From Flavobacterium sp. UBA4098 (lineage in GTDB: Bacteria; Bacteroidota; Bacteroidia; Flavobacteriales; Flavobacteriaceae), in contig DFXW01000041.1 in NCBI GenBank assembly GCA_002382495.1, forward strand, positions 169,274-233,273: 64,000 bases of DNA, given 5' to 3'. The translations under genes and the position numbers were made by a program. Numbering within the stretch: position 1 is the first letter of the stretch; each line of letters begins with the position of its first letter. Shown here piece by piece: positions 37,640-46,869 of the stretch. The notes below the pieces were generated by a model. The model was not told the origin of the DNA. It searched no databases and worked only from the letters and a program-made list of their open reading frames with translations.

Positions 37640-38302
37640 ATGAAAAAGATATATTTTACATTATTGTTTATAGGCTTTTTAGCTAGTGCCCAAACGGGTA
37701 TTGGTACGACTACGCCTAATGCTTCGGCAAAGCTTGAAATTGCTGCTACAGATAAGGGCTTGCTAATACCACGTATGACTAAAACGCAACGAGAGGCCAT
37801 CACGCTTTCCTCTGCAGCCAACGGCTTAATGGTCTATCAAACGGATGATCTAGTTGGTTTTTACGTAAACACCAGTACAACAACCACTGTCGCTTGGACA
37901 CGCGTTAATAGTAATTGGAACCGTTCTGGTAACGATATTAGTTATACTTCAGGAAACGTTTCAACCACGGGAAATCTAACAGGAGGCAATACAAGTGCCT
38001 CTACTATTTCGGGTTTTGGGGCTAATGTCGCCACTATTTCAGGGGCCTATAGTATAACCGCTTCTGATAATGGAAAAATCATTCAATCGACCAGTGCTTC
38101 GGCCATAACAGTGACTATTCCTACCGGTTTGCCTACCGGTTTCAATTGTACCATTGTGCAAATGGGCGCGGGACAAATTACGTTTTCGGGGACTTATTTG
38201 AACCGAACCGGTTTTACCAAAACAGCGAGTCAATATGCAGTTGTCAGTATATTGCATCTGGGAAGTAATTCAATTATTGTAACAGGCGAAATGAGTAATT
38301 AA
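37640..38302 (+). CDS. Short fibre/tip protein, cassette 3 (QTGIGTTTP type)
   Basis: This 220-residue protein is a paralogue of the cassette 1 tip protein: signal peptide ending LASAQ, then TGIGTTTPNASAKLEI and KGLLIPRMTKTQREAI, a middle with GLMVYQTDDLVGFYV, and a tip domain (GKIIQST, ITVTIPTGLPTGFNCTIVQM, FTKTASQYAVVSIL). It is two bases after the previous stop and one base before the next gene. Confidence 0.82.
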   Translation: MKKIYFTLLFIGFLASAQTGIGTTTPNASAKLEIAATDKGLLIPRMTKTQREAITLSSAANGLMVYQTDDLVGFYVNTSTTTTVAWTRVNSNWNRSGNDISYTSGNVSTTGNLTGGNTSASTISGFGANVATISGAYSITASDNGKIIQSTSASAITVTIPTGLPTGFNCTIVQMGAGQITFSGTYLNRTGFTKTASQYAVVSILHLGSNSIIVTGEMSN

Positions 38303-38303
38303 G

Positions 38304-40799
38304 ATGAAACGATTATGTACCTTCTTTCTACTATTTTTGGCATCCTTGAATTTTGCCCAAATTGGGCTGCCCATTCAATACTCTTTATTGCCCAAAAATA
38401 GTTTAGTGGTAAATTATGATTTTTCAAAGGCAGCTAGTTTTACTCGGGGTGCAACAACCGTAACAAATATTGCGGGGACCGCTTCAGGAAATGCAACACT
38501 TTATAACGCACCTAATTTCATAAATTCATTAGGATTTATTTCTTTCAATGGATCTAATCAATATTTAGCTACTCCTAATATTAGAACCTATTTTAAAACA
38601 GTTAATATTAGTGCACAGAAAAGTTTCACCATGAGTTTTTGGGTGTATCCAATTGCTTCGACGGGTGTATTGATAAGTGAATTAGATTCACAAACACCCA
38701 GTGGTGGCTGGCACGCATCCAATGTTGAAATTGTCAATGGATATATAAAATACCGCATTTGGAATGGTCCAATTATTACTTCGTCAACAGCTGTTAATTT
38801 AAATCAATGGCATCATATTGCTTTAGTTTATGATGGAACCTCAGTGAAAGGGTATTTAAATGGAGTTTTACAAGGCACGCAGGCTGGAGCAAGAGAAATA
38901 CCGCCTACAAGTCAAAATTATGCCATAGGCGCAGGAGAAACCACTAATATGGACTCTGGAGGATATGGCACCTTTCATCTAGCACAATTTAAAATACATA
39001 ATTTACCATTAAGTGATGCTGATATTTTTCAAGATTACCTAGCCCGAAAGAATGAATTCGAGTATTCCATTCATAGTCCGTCTACTAACTCAAATCCTAT
39101 TTATTGGGGTGTTTCTAGTGTTTGGGTTGGTGAAGGTTTTAATCAATCGCATTATACGCCTTGGCTGAATTCAGGATTGGGTTGGGCCGCAGGCGCAAAT
39201 GATACTAACCAATGGATTACATTAAATTATGATGAGCCAGCATTTATTAAAGGCGTTGTGGTTCAAGGCAGATTAGGTGGGGGACAATTGGTTACCAAAG
39301 CGCATGTTGAAACTAGTTTAACAGGCAGTGGACCATGGAGCAGGATTTTAAATAATGTAACCGTTAACACGACAACTAATTCACTAAACGATGTGCGCTT
39401 AGATTTTCCTTCTACTACTTTTGCTAAAGCCATTCGATTCATTCCAACGGAATGGAGTGGTCATATAACTTTACGATTAGGAATGCTCGTCAAGCCAAAT
39501 AACTATACTAATGATGGTTTAGTGTTGCGATTAGATCCAGCCAATTCAAGATCTTATTCTGGAACGGGTACCACTTGGAATGATGTGAACTCTTCCTCCT
39601 ATCCATTTACATTAACTAATGGACCTGTATTTAACACGAATGGTTTTTTTGATTTTGATGGTACGAATGATTTTGCAGTCCGTACACACACAACGCAGCT
39701 GAAACCCACTATTGCAATCTCCTTGGAACAATGGTTGAATGCTGATGATTGGAATGCAGGCACATCTTCTAGTTATAAAACTTCATTATCTTGTACGCAA
39801 GGAGGAGGGTATTCTCACAATATATGGTCTGGCTCATTTAAAAGTTATATTTATGCTGGAGCAGCTTATAGAGTACCTACGGCAGATGTTAGCAATTTGG
39901 TAGGTTGGCATCATTTTGTTACGACATTTGATGGACGCTATACCCGCTTATATGTGGATGGAGAATTAAACACCACTATAGATATAGGAACATCTGGAAA
40001 CACAATTTCTTATGCTTCTAATGGTATATTTGTTGGTGCAGAAGCAGGAAGCAGCAATACTACACCCGAAGGGTTTTATTGGGATGGAAAAATAGGGACT
40101 ACATCGATATACAATCGAGCCTTATCTGGAGCGGAAATCGCTCAAAATTATAATGCGACAAAGACAAGATATGAAATAGACAAAGATCTAATAATGGATT
40201 TGGCTATTGCACCCACCTCAGGTTCGACCTGGACAGATCAATCAGGTAATGGAAATCATGGTACTTTAGTAGGCTCTCCTACTTATGTAGCCACTAATGG
40301 AGGGGGCTACAGAACGACTACAGGACAATATATTGCCACGAATTATAATCTGCCTTCGGCTTTTACCATTTCAATTGTAGCCAGCCTAAACCCTACCAGT
40401 TTTTGGGCTACTTTTTGGGGTAATGAAGTGTGGAATACAAATAGTGGTTATTTAGCTTATTTTACTTCATCAACTGGATTAAATATTGGTAGCCCAACCA
40501 ATCTCTCTTCTTTTACAGTATCTGGAATTAACACCATACATATTTGGGATTTTGTGATTAGCGGAAATTCAATCACTTTATACATGGATGGAATAAGCCT
40601 TGGCACCAAGACATTCACATCTCCCCCAAGTTTAGCTACCAATGGGTTGAATTTTGGCGCGCGACATACCAACGCTGGCACTGGATTTACCGATATATGT
40701 CCGGGGACTTATTATAATATGAAAGTATACAAAAGAGCACTAGTTGCTGATGAGATAACAACTAAATTTAACCAAATGCGGGGAATATATGGATTGTAG
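38304..40799 (+). CDS. Secreted LamG-discoidin-LamG-LamG protein, cassette 3
   Basis: This 831-residue protein has a signal peptide ending SLNFAQ. A LamG/concanavalin-like jelly roll comes first (about 55-250; SMTMSFWVY-like region, WHHIALVYDG). A discoidin (F5/8 type C) domain fills about 255-405 (WITLNYDEPAFIKGVVVQG, KAIRFIPTEWSGHITLRL). A second LamG (about 410-620) has GWHHFVTTFDGRYTRLYVDG and a third (about 625-831) has SGSTWTDQSGNGNHGTL. It ends NQMRGIYGL without T9SS tail. All these domain families bind sugars or proteins at surfaces. There is no catalytic motif. Confidence 0.82.
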   Translation: MKRLCTFFLLFLASLNFAQIGLPIQYSLLPKNSLVVNYDFSKAASFTRGATTVTNIAGTASGNATLYNAPNFINSLGFISFNGSNQYLATPNIRTYFKTVNISAQKSFTMSFWVYPIASTGVLISELDSQTPSGGWHASNVEIVNGYIKYRIWNGPIITSSTAVNLNQWHHIALVYDGTSVKGYLNGVLQGTQAGAREIPPTSQNYAIGAGETTNMDSGGYGTFHLAQFKIHNLPLSDADIFQDYLARKNEFEYSIHSPSTNSNPIYWGVSSVWVGEGFNQSHYTPWLNSGLGWAAGANDTNQWITLNYDEPAFIKGVVVQGRLGGGQLVTKAHVETSLTGSGPWSRILNNVTVNTTTNSLNDVRLDFPSTTFAKAIRFIPTEWSGHITLRLGMLVKPNNYTNDGLVLRLDPANSRSYSGTGTTWNDVNSSSYPFTLTNGPVFNTNGFFDFDGTNDFAVRTHTTQLKPTIAISLEQWLNADDWNAGTSSSYKTSLSCTQGGGYSHNIWSGSFKSYIYAGAAYRVPTADVSNLVGWHHFVTTFDGRYTRLYVDGELNTTIDIGTSGNTISYASNGIFVGAEAGSSNTTPEGFYWDGKIGTTSIYNRALSGAEIAQNYNATKTRYEIDKDLIMDLAIAPTSGSTWTDQSGNGNHGTLVGSPTYVATNGGGYRTTTGQYIATNYNLPSAFTISIVASLNPTSFWATFWGNEVWNTNSGYLAYFTSSTGLNIGSPTNLSSFTVSGINTIHIWDFVISGNSITLYMDGISLGTKTFTSPPSLATNGLNFGARHTNAGTGFTDICPGTYYNMKVYKRALVADEITTKFNQMRGIYGL

Positions 40800-40858
40800 C
40801 GTAATTACGCCCGATTGTTTCCTCAATTTAGGTCATTAAATTATACAAAATTTTATTT

Positions 40859-41461
40859 ATGAGACATCTTATTGTATTTCTATTTTTGTTTTTAAGCTTT
40901 GGAATAGCCGCCCAAACCGGTATTGGTACCACCACACCCAATGCGGCGGCAAAATTAGACATATCGGCTACCAATAAAGGGTTCCTACCACCAAGAGTGG
41001 CATTAACCGCTGCCAATGTTTTTGCTCCCGTGACAGGCTTGTCAGGGGCTACAGAATTAGCAACTGCTGCTGGTTTACTAATTTACAATACAGCAACAGC
41101 AGGAACAGCACCTAATAATGTGGTACCGGGCTATTACTATTGGAATGGCACAGCTTGGATTCAAATTTCAGGAGGTTTGGTCATTGAATCCAGATCGGCG
41201 GGTTTTACTTTGACTGCAGCAGATAATAATAAATTATTTTTCATCAATTCAGCATCAACAGTAACGGTAACGGTTCCTTCTTTACCTATTGGATTTAGTT
41301 GCCAATTGATCCAAACCGGAGCTGGGAACATTACTTTTGCAGGATCCGGAACTACGTTAAACTCAGCTAGTGGTTTAAGTACCCGAACAACCAATAGTGT
41401 TATTGGTTTAGTGATGAATACCGCTACAGTAGGTTATGTTTTTGGAGATACTATTTACTAA
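40859..41461 (+). CDS. Short fibre/tip protein, cassette 4 (QTGIGTTTP type)
   Basis: This 200-residue third paralogue of the tip family has a signal peptide ending GIAAQ, TGIGTTTPNAAAKLDI, KGFLPPRVALTAAN, GYYYWNGTAWI and a tip domain (KLFFINS, VTVTVPSLPIGFSCQLIQ, ITFAGSGTTL). The stop codon overlaps the next ATG (TAATG). The 59 bases before it are the largest gap in the locus and hold a palindrome, GCGTAATTACGC (40799-40810). Confidence 0.82.
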   Translation: MRHLIVFLFLFLSFGIAAQTGIGTTTPNAAAKLDISATNKGFLPPRVALTAANVFAPVTGLSGATELATAAGLLIYNTATAGTAPNNVVPGYYYWNGTAWIQISGGLVIESRSAGFTLTAADNNKLFFINSASTVTVTVPSLPIGFSCQLIQTGAGNITFAGSGTTLNSASGLSTRTTNSVIGLVMNTATVGYVFGDTIY

Positions 41462-43671
41462 TGAGAATTCTAAGGTACATACTATTCTTTTTTTTGTGCG
41501 CAATCGGATTGAATGCGCAATCGGCCTTTCATAATTTAGCCGTAAAAAAACCGCAATTGCCTACTACCTATTCGTTTCAATATACAGGTTCCATACAACA
41601 ATTTGTAGTACCCAATCGAGTTACTTCCATTCAAGTAAATGCCATTGGAGCCAAAGGCGGAACTGGAGGAAGAGGTCAAGCTGGAGGAGCAGGTGCTAAT
41701 ATTACCACAACTTTAAATGTGACACCAGGACAAATTTTATATGTAGTCGTAGGGGGATTTCCGGGACAATCTACAACACCAAAATATGGTTTTGGCGGAA
41801 GCGGAGGTTCAGGCACTAATTATGGTGGAGCTGGTGGAGGATTGTCAGGGGTTTTTACCTCATCTTCACCGGCCAATGCCAATGCCTTAGTAGTTGCTGG
41901 AGGCGGTGGTGGTGGTGCAGGTAATGCCACAGATAGTAATTATTCTGGAGGAAATGCAGGTAACAATGCAACTGGAACAGCTAGCAATGGAAACGAACCA
42001 ACAAGCAATTATGTTGTAAATGGAAGGTACCAGTACGGGTATGCCGCTAGTACATCTGCACCAGGTTTAGCAGGAGAACCTTTTGATTTAAATCCAGGAA
42101 CGAGCGGGACCAATGGTAATGGAATTAATGGCGGTAATGGTGGAACAGATGCAGGTGCAAGTAGTTGGAATGGTGCCGGCGGCGGCGGCGCTGGATGGTA
42201 TGGCGGCGGCGGCGGTGCCGGCGGCGGTGCTGCTACTGGTGGTGGCGCAGGAGGTGCTACCAAAACAAGTTCCGGACATCACTCTTTTGGCACTCTGAAT
42301 ACCACTGGAGATGGAAGCGTTACTATTACTACTTTGTCCAATTCAGGACTGGTCTTACATTTAGATGCTGGTAATTCGGCCAGTTACAGCGGATCAGGAA
42401 CGACTTGGAATGACCTTTCCGGCAATGGATCGCATGTTACTTTGACTTCGACAACATTTAATTCAGCTAATGGAGGTTCTATTGTCTTTAATGGCACCTC
42501 AAGTTATGCTAATTTTAATGCGAATATCGGAAATACTAATGTGGTCACAGCCGAAATGTGGGTAAAAACCAATTCGTTAACTGATTCAATGTATTTTGGA
42601 TTTAATCTCTATGACATTTTGATTGTTAATGGTAGTGTTGGTTTTAATACTGCCAACAGTGACCAATATGGAATTTCAAGTACTAAAGTAAATTATTTGG
42701 GTATACAAGGAACTTGGAAACATCTTGTTTTTGTAATGTATGCCGGTTCTAAAACAAATAATAAAATTTATGTAAACGGCGAAAGTCAAACTTTATCACA
42801 GATTCTTGGAGCATTTAACCCTGCAAATGCTACATTTAATTCTGGAGCAGGAAGAATTTCTAGCTGGTTATTTGGAACAACTTGGTTAGCGAGTATGAAT
42901 GTATCAAGTTTCAAGCTTTATAATCGAGAATTAACCCAACAAGAAATCACCAATAATTTTAATACAGGTAAAACGCGGTTTTATGCCGAAAAAGATGGAT
43001 TGAGTCCAAACACTGCATCTAGTAGTGCTTATCAAATTAAGCAAGATTATCCCAACTCAACAGATGGTTTTTATTGGATAAGAAATGATAATATCAATGG
43101 GGGAGTACCATTTAAAATTTATGCCGACATGACAACACAAGGCGGAGGATGGACGTTGATTTTAAAAAACTCGTCTAATTCTGTTTGGACGTATGCCAAT
43201 GCAATTTCATATAATACTCAAATTCCATTTACCTCCAATGCAGAGGTTATAAGTACTTCCACGGCCAATTATTCAATAGTAGGTTGGGCCGATTATATTA
43301 AAAAAAGTGAGAGCGGTTTCCAATATATGATTGATGCTAGAACAAGAGGTAGCTATGGGGGTATTTGGACTGCTAACGGTAATTATAGTTTTGTAAATAC
43401 CAATAATACCCAAACCAACGTTACTTTGGATACTAAATTTGGTACTTGGGATTATACACCGGAACAAGGAATAGCTAAAAGGATGCCTTGGCGCAGCTCA
43501 ACTGCAGGGGGTGGATGTGGTGTATTAACATTAGATGATGGGACGGTTAATTGGTGGGGAACTATAGTTTCAACTTGTTCCGGATATTCTCCTGCTCCAT
43601 GGATATCAGCTTCTGGAGGAGGTAATTCTGCTTCTGCAGATCCAGGAATAATATGGTATTGGGTGAGATAA
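41461..43671 (+). CDS. Secreted glycine-rich plus LamG plus fibrinogen-like protein, cassette 4
   Basis: This 736-residue protein has a signal peptide ending GLNAQ. A glycine-rich domain fills about 35-280 (NAIGAKGGTGGRGQAGGAG, LVVAGGGGGGAGNAT), like the Gly-rich domain of ALK-type receptors. A LamG domain follows at about 285-515 (SGLVLHLDAGNSASYSGSG), then a fibrinogen-related domain to the end (about 525-736; DGFYWIRND, ADMTTQGGGWTLILKN), ending IIWYWVR. Two Cys (GGGCGV and STCSGY) could bond. A run of GGC codons sits at about 42175-42250. Adhesive or lectin function is inferred. Confidence 0.82.
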   Translation: MRILRYILFFFLCAIGLNAQSAFHNLAVKKPQLPTTYSFQYTGSIQQFVVPNRVTSIQVNAIGAKGGTGGRGQAGGAGANITTTLNVTPGQILYVVVGGFPGQSTTPKYGFGGSGGSGTNYGGAGGGLSGVFTSSSPANANALVVAGGGGGGAGNATDSNYSGGNAGNNATGTASNGNEPTSNYVVNGRYQYGYAASTSAPGLAGEPFDLNPGTSGTNGNGINGGNGGTDAGASSWNGAGGGGAGWYGGGGGAGGGAATGGGAGGATKTSSGHHSFGTLNTTGDGSVTITTLSNSGLVLHLDAGNSASYSGSGTTWNDLSGNGSHVTLTSTTFNSANGGSIVFNGTSSYANFNANIGNTNVVTAEMWVKTNSLTDSMYFGFNLYDILIVNGSVGFNTANSDQYGISSTKVNYLGIQGTWKHLVFVMYAGSKTNNKIYVNGESQTLSQILGAFNPANATFNSGAGRISSWLFGTTWLASMNVSSFKLYNRELTQQEITNNFNTGKTRFYAEKDGLSPNTASSSAYQIKQDYPNSTDGFYWIRNDNINGGVPFKIYADMTTQGGGWTLILKNSSNSVWTYANAISYNTQIPFTSNAEVISTSTANYSIVGWADYIKKSESGFQYMIDARTRGSYGGIWTANGNYSFVNTNNTQTNVTLDTKFGTWDYTPEQGIAKRMPWRSSTAGGGCGVLTLDDGTVNWWGTIVSTCSGYSPAPWISASGGGNSASADPGIIWYWVR
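42175..42250 (+). repeat. GGC/GGT codon-rich tract
   Basis: Within the glycine-rich domain, runs of GGC triplets form a GC-rich patch in otherwise AT-rich DNA. The unit length is three, so slippage would alter glycine number without shifting frame. Confidence 0.8.
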
Positions 43672-43815
43672 TGACGAATTTTTTTCTTGTTCAATAACCA
43701 TTTGTATTGCTCGTATTATAAATATAACTAGTATGATTGGAGATATAAATCTTTTAAAAACATGTTTACTATTTTATATTTTATAGTTCGAAAGCCTGAA
43801 TATAAAAAGAAACAC

Positions 43816-43823
43816 TATTTTTG
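43816..43823 (+). promoter_or_regulatory. -7 promoter box of murF-alr
   Basis: TATTTTTG matches TAnnTTTG, 42 bases upstream of the ATG at 43866. It separates the housekeeping operon from the fibre locus. No TTG lies at ideal spacing. Confidence 0.45.
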
Positions 43824-43865
43824 ATCAACAAAATTTTAAAATGAGCTTGCTCGCTTTTTGAATTC

Positions 43866-46310
43866 ATGAACATATCCATCCAAAATAGCATTACACAATT
43901 AGGCGCTGAATTTGTTGGTGCTACAAAAGAAGCTACTGTTGACGCGGTAGCCATTGACAGCCGCTCCTTGCAAAACAGCGCGACTACTTTGTTTTTTGCT
44001 TTGGTGGGACCTAATAATGATGCGCATTCGTACATTAAAGATGTCATTGAGAAAGGGGTTCGGTATTTTGTGGTAACTCATATTCCCAAAGGTTGTGAAG
44101 GCAAAGCCAATTTTCTGATTGTCAACAACACCTTAGTTGCCTTGCAACAATTTGCTGCCTATTATCGTTCTTTATTTGATTTTCCTGTCATAGGAATCAC
44201 CGGGAGTAATGGCAAAACCATCGTAAAAGAATGGCTTAATTTTGTATTGAGTCCAGAGTATAATATCATTCGAAGCCCCAAAAGTTACAATTCGCAAGTG
44301 GGCGTTCCCTTATCAGTAATTGGTATTAATGAACAACACAATTTTGGCATTTTTGAAGCTGGAATTTCTACTGTTGCCGAAATGGAAAAATTAGAAGCCA
44401 TCATTCGCCCAACAATAGGTGTGTTGACGAATATTGGTTCGGCTCATGATGAAGGATTTGCCTCTACCGAAGAAAAAATAAAAGAAAAACTACGTCTTTT
44501 TGATCGTTCTCAAATTTTGATTTACGAGAAAAATAACGCAATAGATACCCTGATCCCATCAACTATAGCTACATTTTCTTGGAGCTGTACTCATACTGAT
44601 GCCGATGTTTTTGTAACCAAAACAAGAAGTGCTTCCAACACAATTTTAAGTGTTCGTCAAGCGAAGGAATCTTTTGAAGTTAGTATTCCATTTCTGGATG
44701 AAGCGTCCCTAGAAAATGCGATTTCGTGTTTGCTGGTGTTGTTGTATTTGAATTATGATGTGGTTACTATTCAAACCAGAATGGCATTGTTATATCCAGT
44801 CGAAATGCGATTGCAACTAAAGAACGGAATTAACAATTGTAGCTTAATTGACGACAGTTATAGTGCCGATTTTCAGTCGTTGAAAATCGCCCTAGATTTT
44901 TTAGAAAGCCAAAAGCATTCGTCTAAAAAAACAGTAATTCTATCCGATATTTTTCAAAGTGGGTTGCCCAATTCCGAATTGTATTCCAGAGTAGGACAAT
45001 TAATTGTGGCCAATAAAATCAGTCGGGTAATTGGCATAGGCGAAACGATTTCTCAGTTCCAAAATCAATTTGAAAACTGCATTACGTTCAAAAACACAGC
45101 GGAGTTTTTAGCACAACTAGACCAAATGAATTTCGAAAATGAAACGGTATTAATCAAAGGAGCGCGTAGTTTTCAATTTGAAAAAATTGTAGCGGCTTTG
45201 GAAGAGAAAACGCATGAGACTGTTTTAGAAATCAATCTAAATGCCATTAGTCACAACCTGAATTTTTACAAATCCAAATTGCAGCCCACCACAAAAATGA
45301 TGGTGATGGTCAAAGCTTTTGGCTACGGGAATGGGGGTTTTGAAATTGCTAAATTGCTAGAATACCATCAAGTAGATTATTTGGGAGTTGCCTTCGCCGA
45401 TGAAGGGATTAGCCTAAAAAATGCTGGAATTCAGTTGCCAATTATGGTGTTGAATCCAGAGTCAACTAGTTTTTCTGCGATTATTCAGCACGAATTAGAA
45501 CCCGAAATTTACAGTCTTAAAGGATTGAAAGCCTTTCTTAAAATAGCAGAGCAGCACAATTTGCATCAGTATCCAATTCATATTAAATTGGATACAGGCA
45601 TGCACCGATTGGGGTTTGAAGCCGAGAATATTCAAGAGTTAATTCAAACCTTACAAGAGAATCAACGTGTTGCGGTAAAAAGTGTTTTGTCGCACATGGC
45701 CACTAGCGATGCCGAAGAACATAAAGTATTTTCACTTTCTCAGATCCGTTTGTTTGAGGAACTGTCAAGTCAATTGATGCAAGAGTTACATACTAAACCT
45801 ATTCGTCATATTTTGAATACTTCGGGCATTAGTAATTTCCCTCAAGGGCAATACGATATGGTGCGTTTGGGAATTGGATTGTATGGAGTTTCGAATGATA
45901 GTGAAGAACAAAAATACTTGGAAAATGTCAGTACGCTAAAGTCGGTTATATCCCAAATCAGAACTATTCCTGCCGGAGATAGCGTGGGTTACGGTCGCCG
46001 ATTTGTGGCTGAAAAACCAACCCGAGTGGCGACTATCCCAATTGGCTATGCTGATGGGATTGCCCGTTTGTGGGGCAATGGCGTGGGTTATGTCACAATA
46101 CATAATGAAAAAGCAATACTTCTAGGAAGTGTTTGTATGGATATGTTAATGGTGGATGTTACGGAAATTGAATGTGCCGAAGGGGATGCGGTGATTGTTT
46201 TTGGCGAAAGCCCAACGGTGATGGAAATGGCCCAAAAAACACAGACCATTCCGTATGAGATTTTGACGAGTATATCACAACGCGTAAAACGAGTTTTTTA
46301 CCGAGAATAA
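43866..46310 (+). CDS. Bifunctional MurF ligase / alanine racemase
   Basis: This 814-residue fusion serves peptidoglycan synthesis. The N-terminal half is a Mur ligase with ATP loop GITGSNGKT (113-118 for GSNGKT), joining D-Ala-D-Ala to the UDP-MurNAc-tripeptide. The C-terminal half is an alanine racemase with PLP lysine Lys483 in MVMVKAFGYG and SVGYGRRF carrying the second catalytic residue region. The MurF-Alr fusion is the usual arrangement in Bacteroidota, so both D-Ala supply and use are in one chain. The MurF half has GSNGKTIV, where many MurFs have GKTTTK. mscL follows by 12 bases. Confidence 0.95.
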   Translation: MNISIQNSITQLGAEFVGATKEATVDAVAIDSRSLQNSATTLFFALVGPNNDAHSYIKDVIEKGVRYFVVTHIPKGCEGKANFLIVNNTLVALQQFAAYYRSLFDFPVIGITGSNGKTIVKEWLNFVLSPEYNIIRSPKSYNSQVGVPLSVIGINEQHNFGIFEAGISTVAEMEKLEAIIRPTIGVLTNIGSAHDEGFASTEEKIKEKLRLFDRSQILIYEKNNAIDTLIPSTIATFSWSCTHTDADVFVTKTRSASNTILSVRQAKESFEVSIPFLDEASLENAISCLLVLLYLNYDVVTIQTRMALLYPVEMRLQLKNGINNCSLIDDSYSADFQSLKIALDFLESQKHSSKKTVILSDIFQSGLPNSELYSRVGQLIVANKISRVIGIGETISQFQNQFENCITFKNTAEFLAQLDQMNFENETVLIKGARSFQFEKIVAALEEKTHETVLEINLNAISHNLNFYKSKLQPTTKMMVMVKAFGYGNGGFEIAKLLEYHQVDYLGVAFADEGISLKNAGIQLPIMVLNPESTSFSAIIQHELEPEIYSLKGLKAFLKIAEQHNLHQYPIHIKLDTGMHRLGFEAENIQELIQTLQENQRVAVKSVLSHMATSDAEEHKVFSLSQIRLFEELSSQLMQELHTKPIRHILNTSGISNFPQGQYDMVRLGIGLYGVSNDSEEQKYLENVSTLKSVISQIRTIPAGDSVGYGRRFVAEKPTRVATIPIGYADGIARLWGNGVGYVTIHNEKAILLGSVCMDMLMVDVTEIECAEGDAVIVFGESPTVMEMAQKTQTIPYEILTSISQRVKRVFYRE

Positions 46311-46322
46311 AAATAAGTAAGT

Positions 46323-46760
46323 ATGGGATTTTTTACAGATTTTAAAGCCTTTTTAATGAAAGGTGAAATAGTCAACTTAGCCACGGCGGTGATTGTAGGG
46401 GGTGCATTTGGAAAAATAGTAACCTCATTTACCAATGATGTGTTGATGCCACCCATTGGATTACTTTTGGGAAAAGTGGACTTTAAAAATCTAAAATTAG
46501 TGCTCCAAGACGGTGTTCCTGCCGTTGTTGAAAATGGAGTTCAAAAATCAAAAGCGGTGGCCGAAGTTACTTTAAATTACGGCGCTTTTATTCAAACCAT
46601 TTTTGATTTTGTGATCATTGGGTTCTGTATTTTTATCGTTTTGAAAGCCTATGAAAAAGCGCAACAAAAAATCAAAAAAGAAGACGAACCTAAAGTAACG
46701 AGCGGTCCAACACAAGAACAATTGCTTGCTGAAATTCGGGATTTGTTGAAAAATAAATAA
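46323..46760 (+). CDS. mscL: Large-conductance mechanosensitive channel
   Basis: This 145-residue inner-membrane channel opens under hypo-osmotic stress. It has an amphipathic N-terminus (MGFFTDFKAFLMKGEIVNLATAV), a first membrane helix with GGAFGKIVTSFTNDVLMPPIGLL, a periplasmic loop, a second helix (TIFDFVIIGFCIFIVLKAYE) and a C-terminal helix (QEQLLAEIRDLLKNK). It is co-transcribed with murF-alr and ends at a hairpin. Confidence 0.96.
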   Translation: MGFFTDFKAFLMKGEIVNLATAVIVGGAFGKIVTSFTNDVLMPPIGLLLGKVDFKNLKLVLQDGVPAVVENGVQKSKAVAEVTLNYGAFIQTIFDFVIIGFCIFIVLKAYEKAQQKIKKEDEPKVTSGPTQEQLLAEIRDLLKNK

Positions 46761-46794
46761 CAATGTTATAAATTTAACAATTTGTTATTTTTTG
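46756..46794 (+). terminator. Terminator after mscL
   Basis: AATAACAA (46756-46763) and TTGTTATT (46782-46789) pair around a smaller inner stem (GTTA/TAAC), followed by a T run. The stem is AT-rich. Confidence 0.55.
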
Positions 46795-46803
46795 TGAACG
46801 ACC

Positions 46804-46833
46804 TTGTTTTGAGAATAGTATTGGTTACTTTTG
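46804..46833 (+). promoter_or_regulatory. Bacteroidota-type promoter of asd
   Basis: TTG (46804-46806), a 19-base spacer and TACTTTTG (46826-46833) match the consensus closely, 36 bases before the asd ATG. Confidence 0.75.
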
Positions 46834-46869
46834 CCAAAAAATAGTACAATTCAATAATACAAATATACA

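Noticed and set aside
42009..42374. Several proline-, methionine- or arginine-rich open frames around the glycine-rich domain
   Set aside because: They are alternate frames of the GGC/GGT tract and have no start signals or domains.
24373..43671. A prophage, because of tail-fibre-like proteins
   Set aside because: No capsid, terminase, portal, lysis, integrase or repressor gene was found, and the proteins have bacterial signal peptides.
34299..43671. A diversity-generating retroelement acting on the binding-domain genes
   Set aside because: No reverse transcriptase, template repeat or variable-region pair was found in the window.
24030..43865. tRNA-Ser as integration site of a genomic island
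   Set aside because: No copy of the tRNA 3' end was seen after the locus and no integrase gene is present, so there is no evidence for site-specific insertion.
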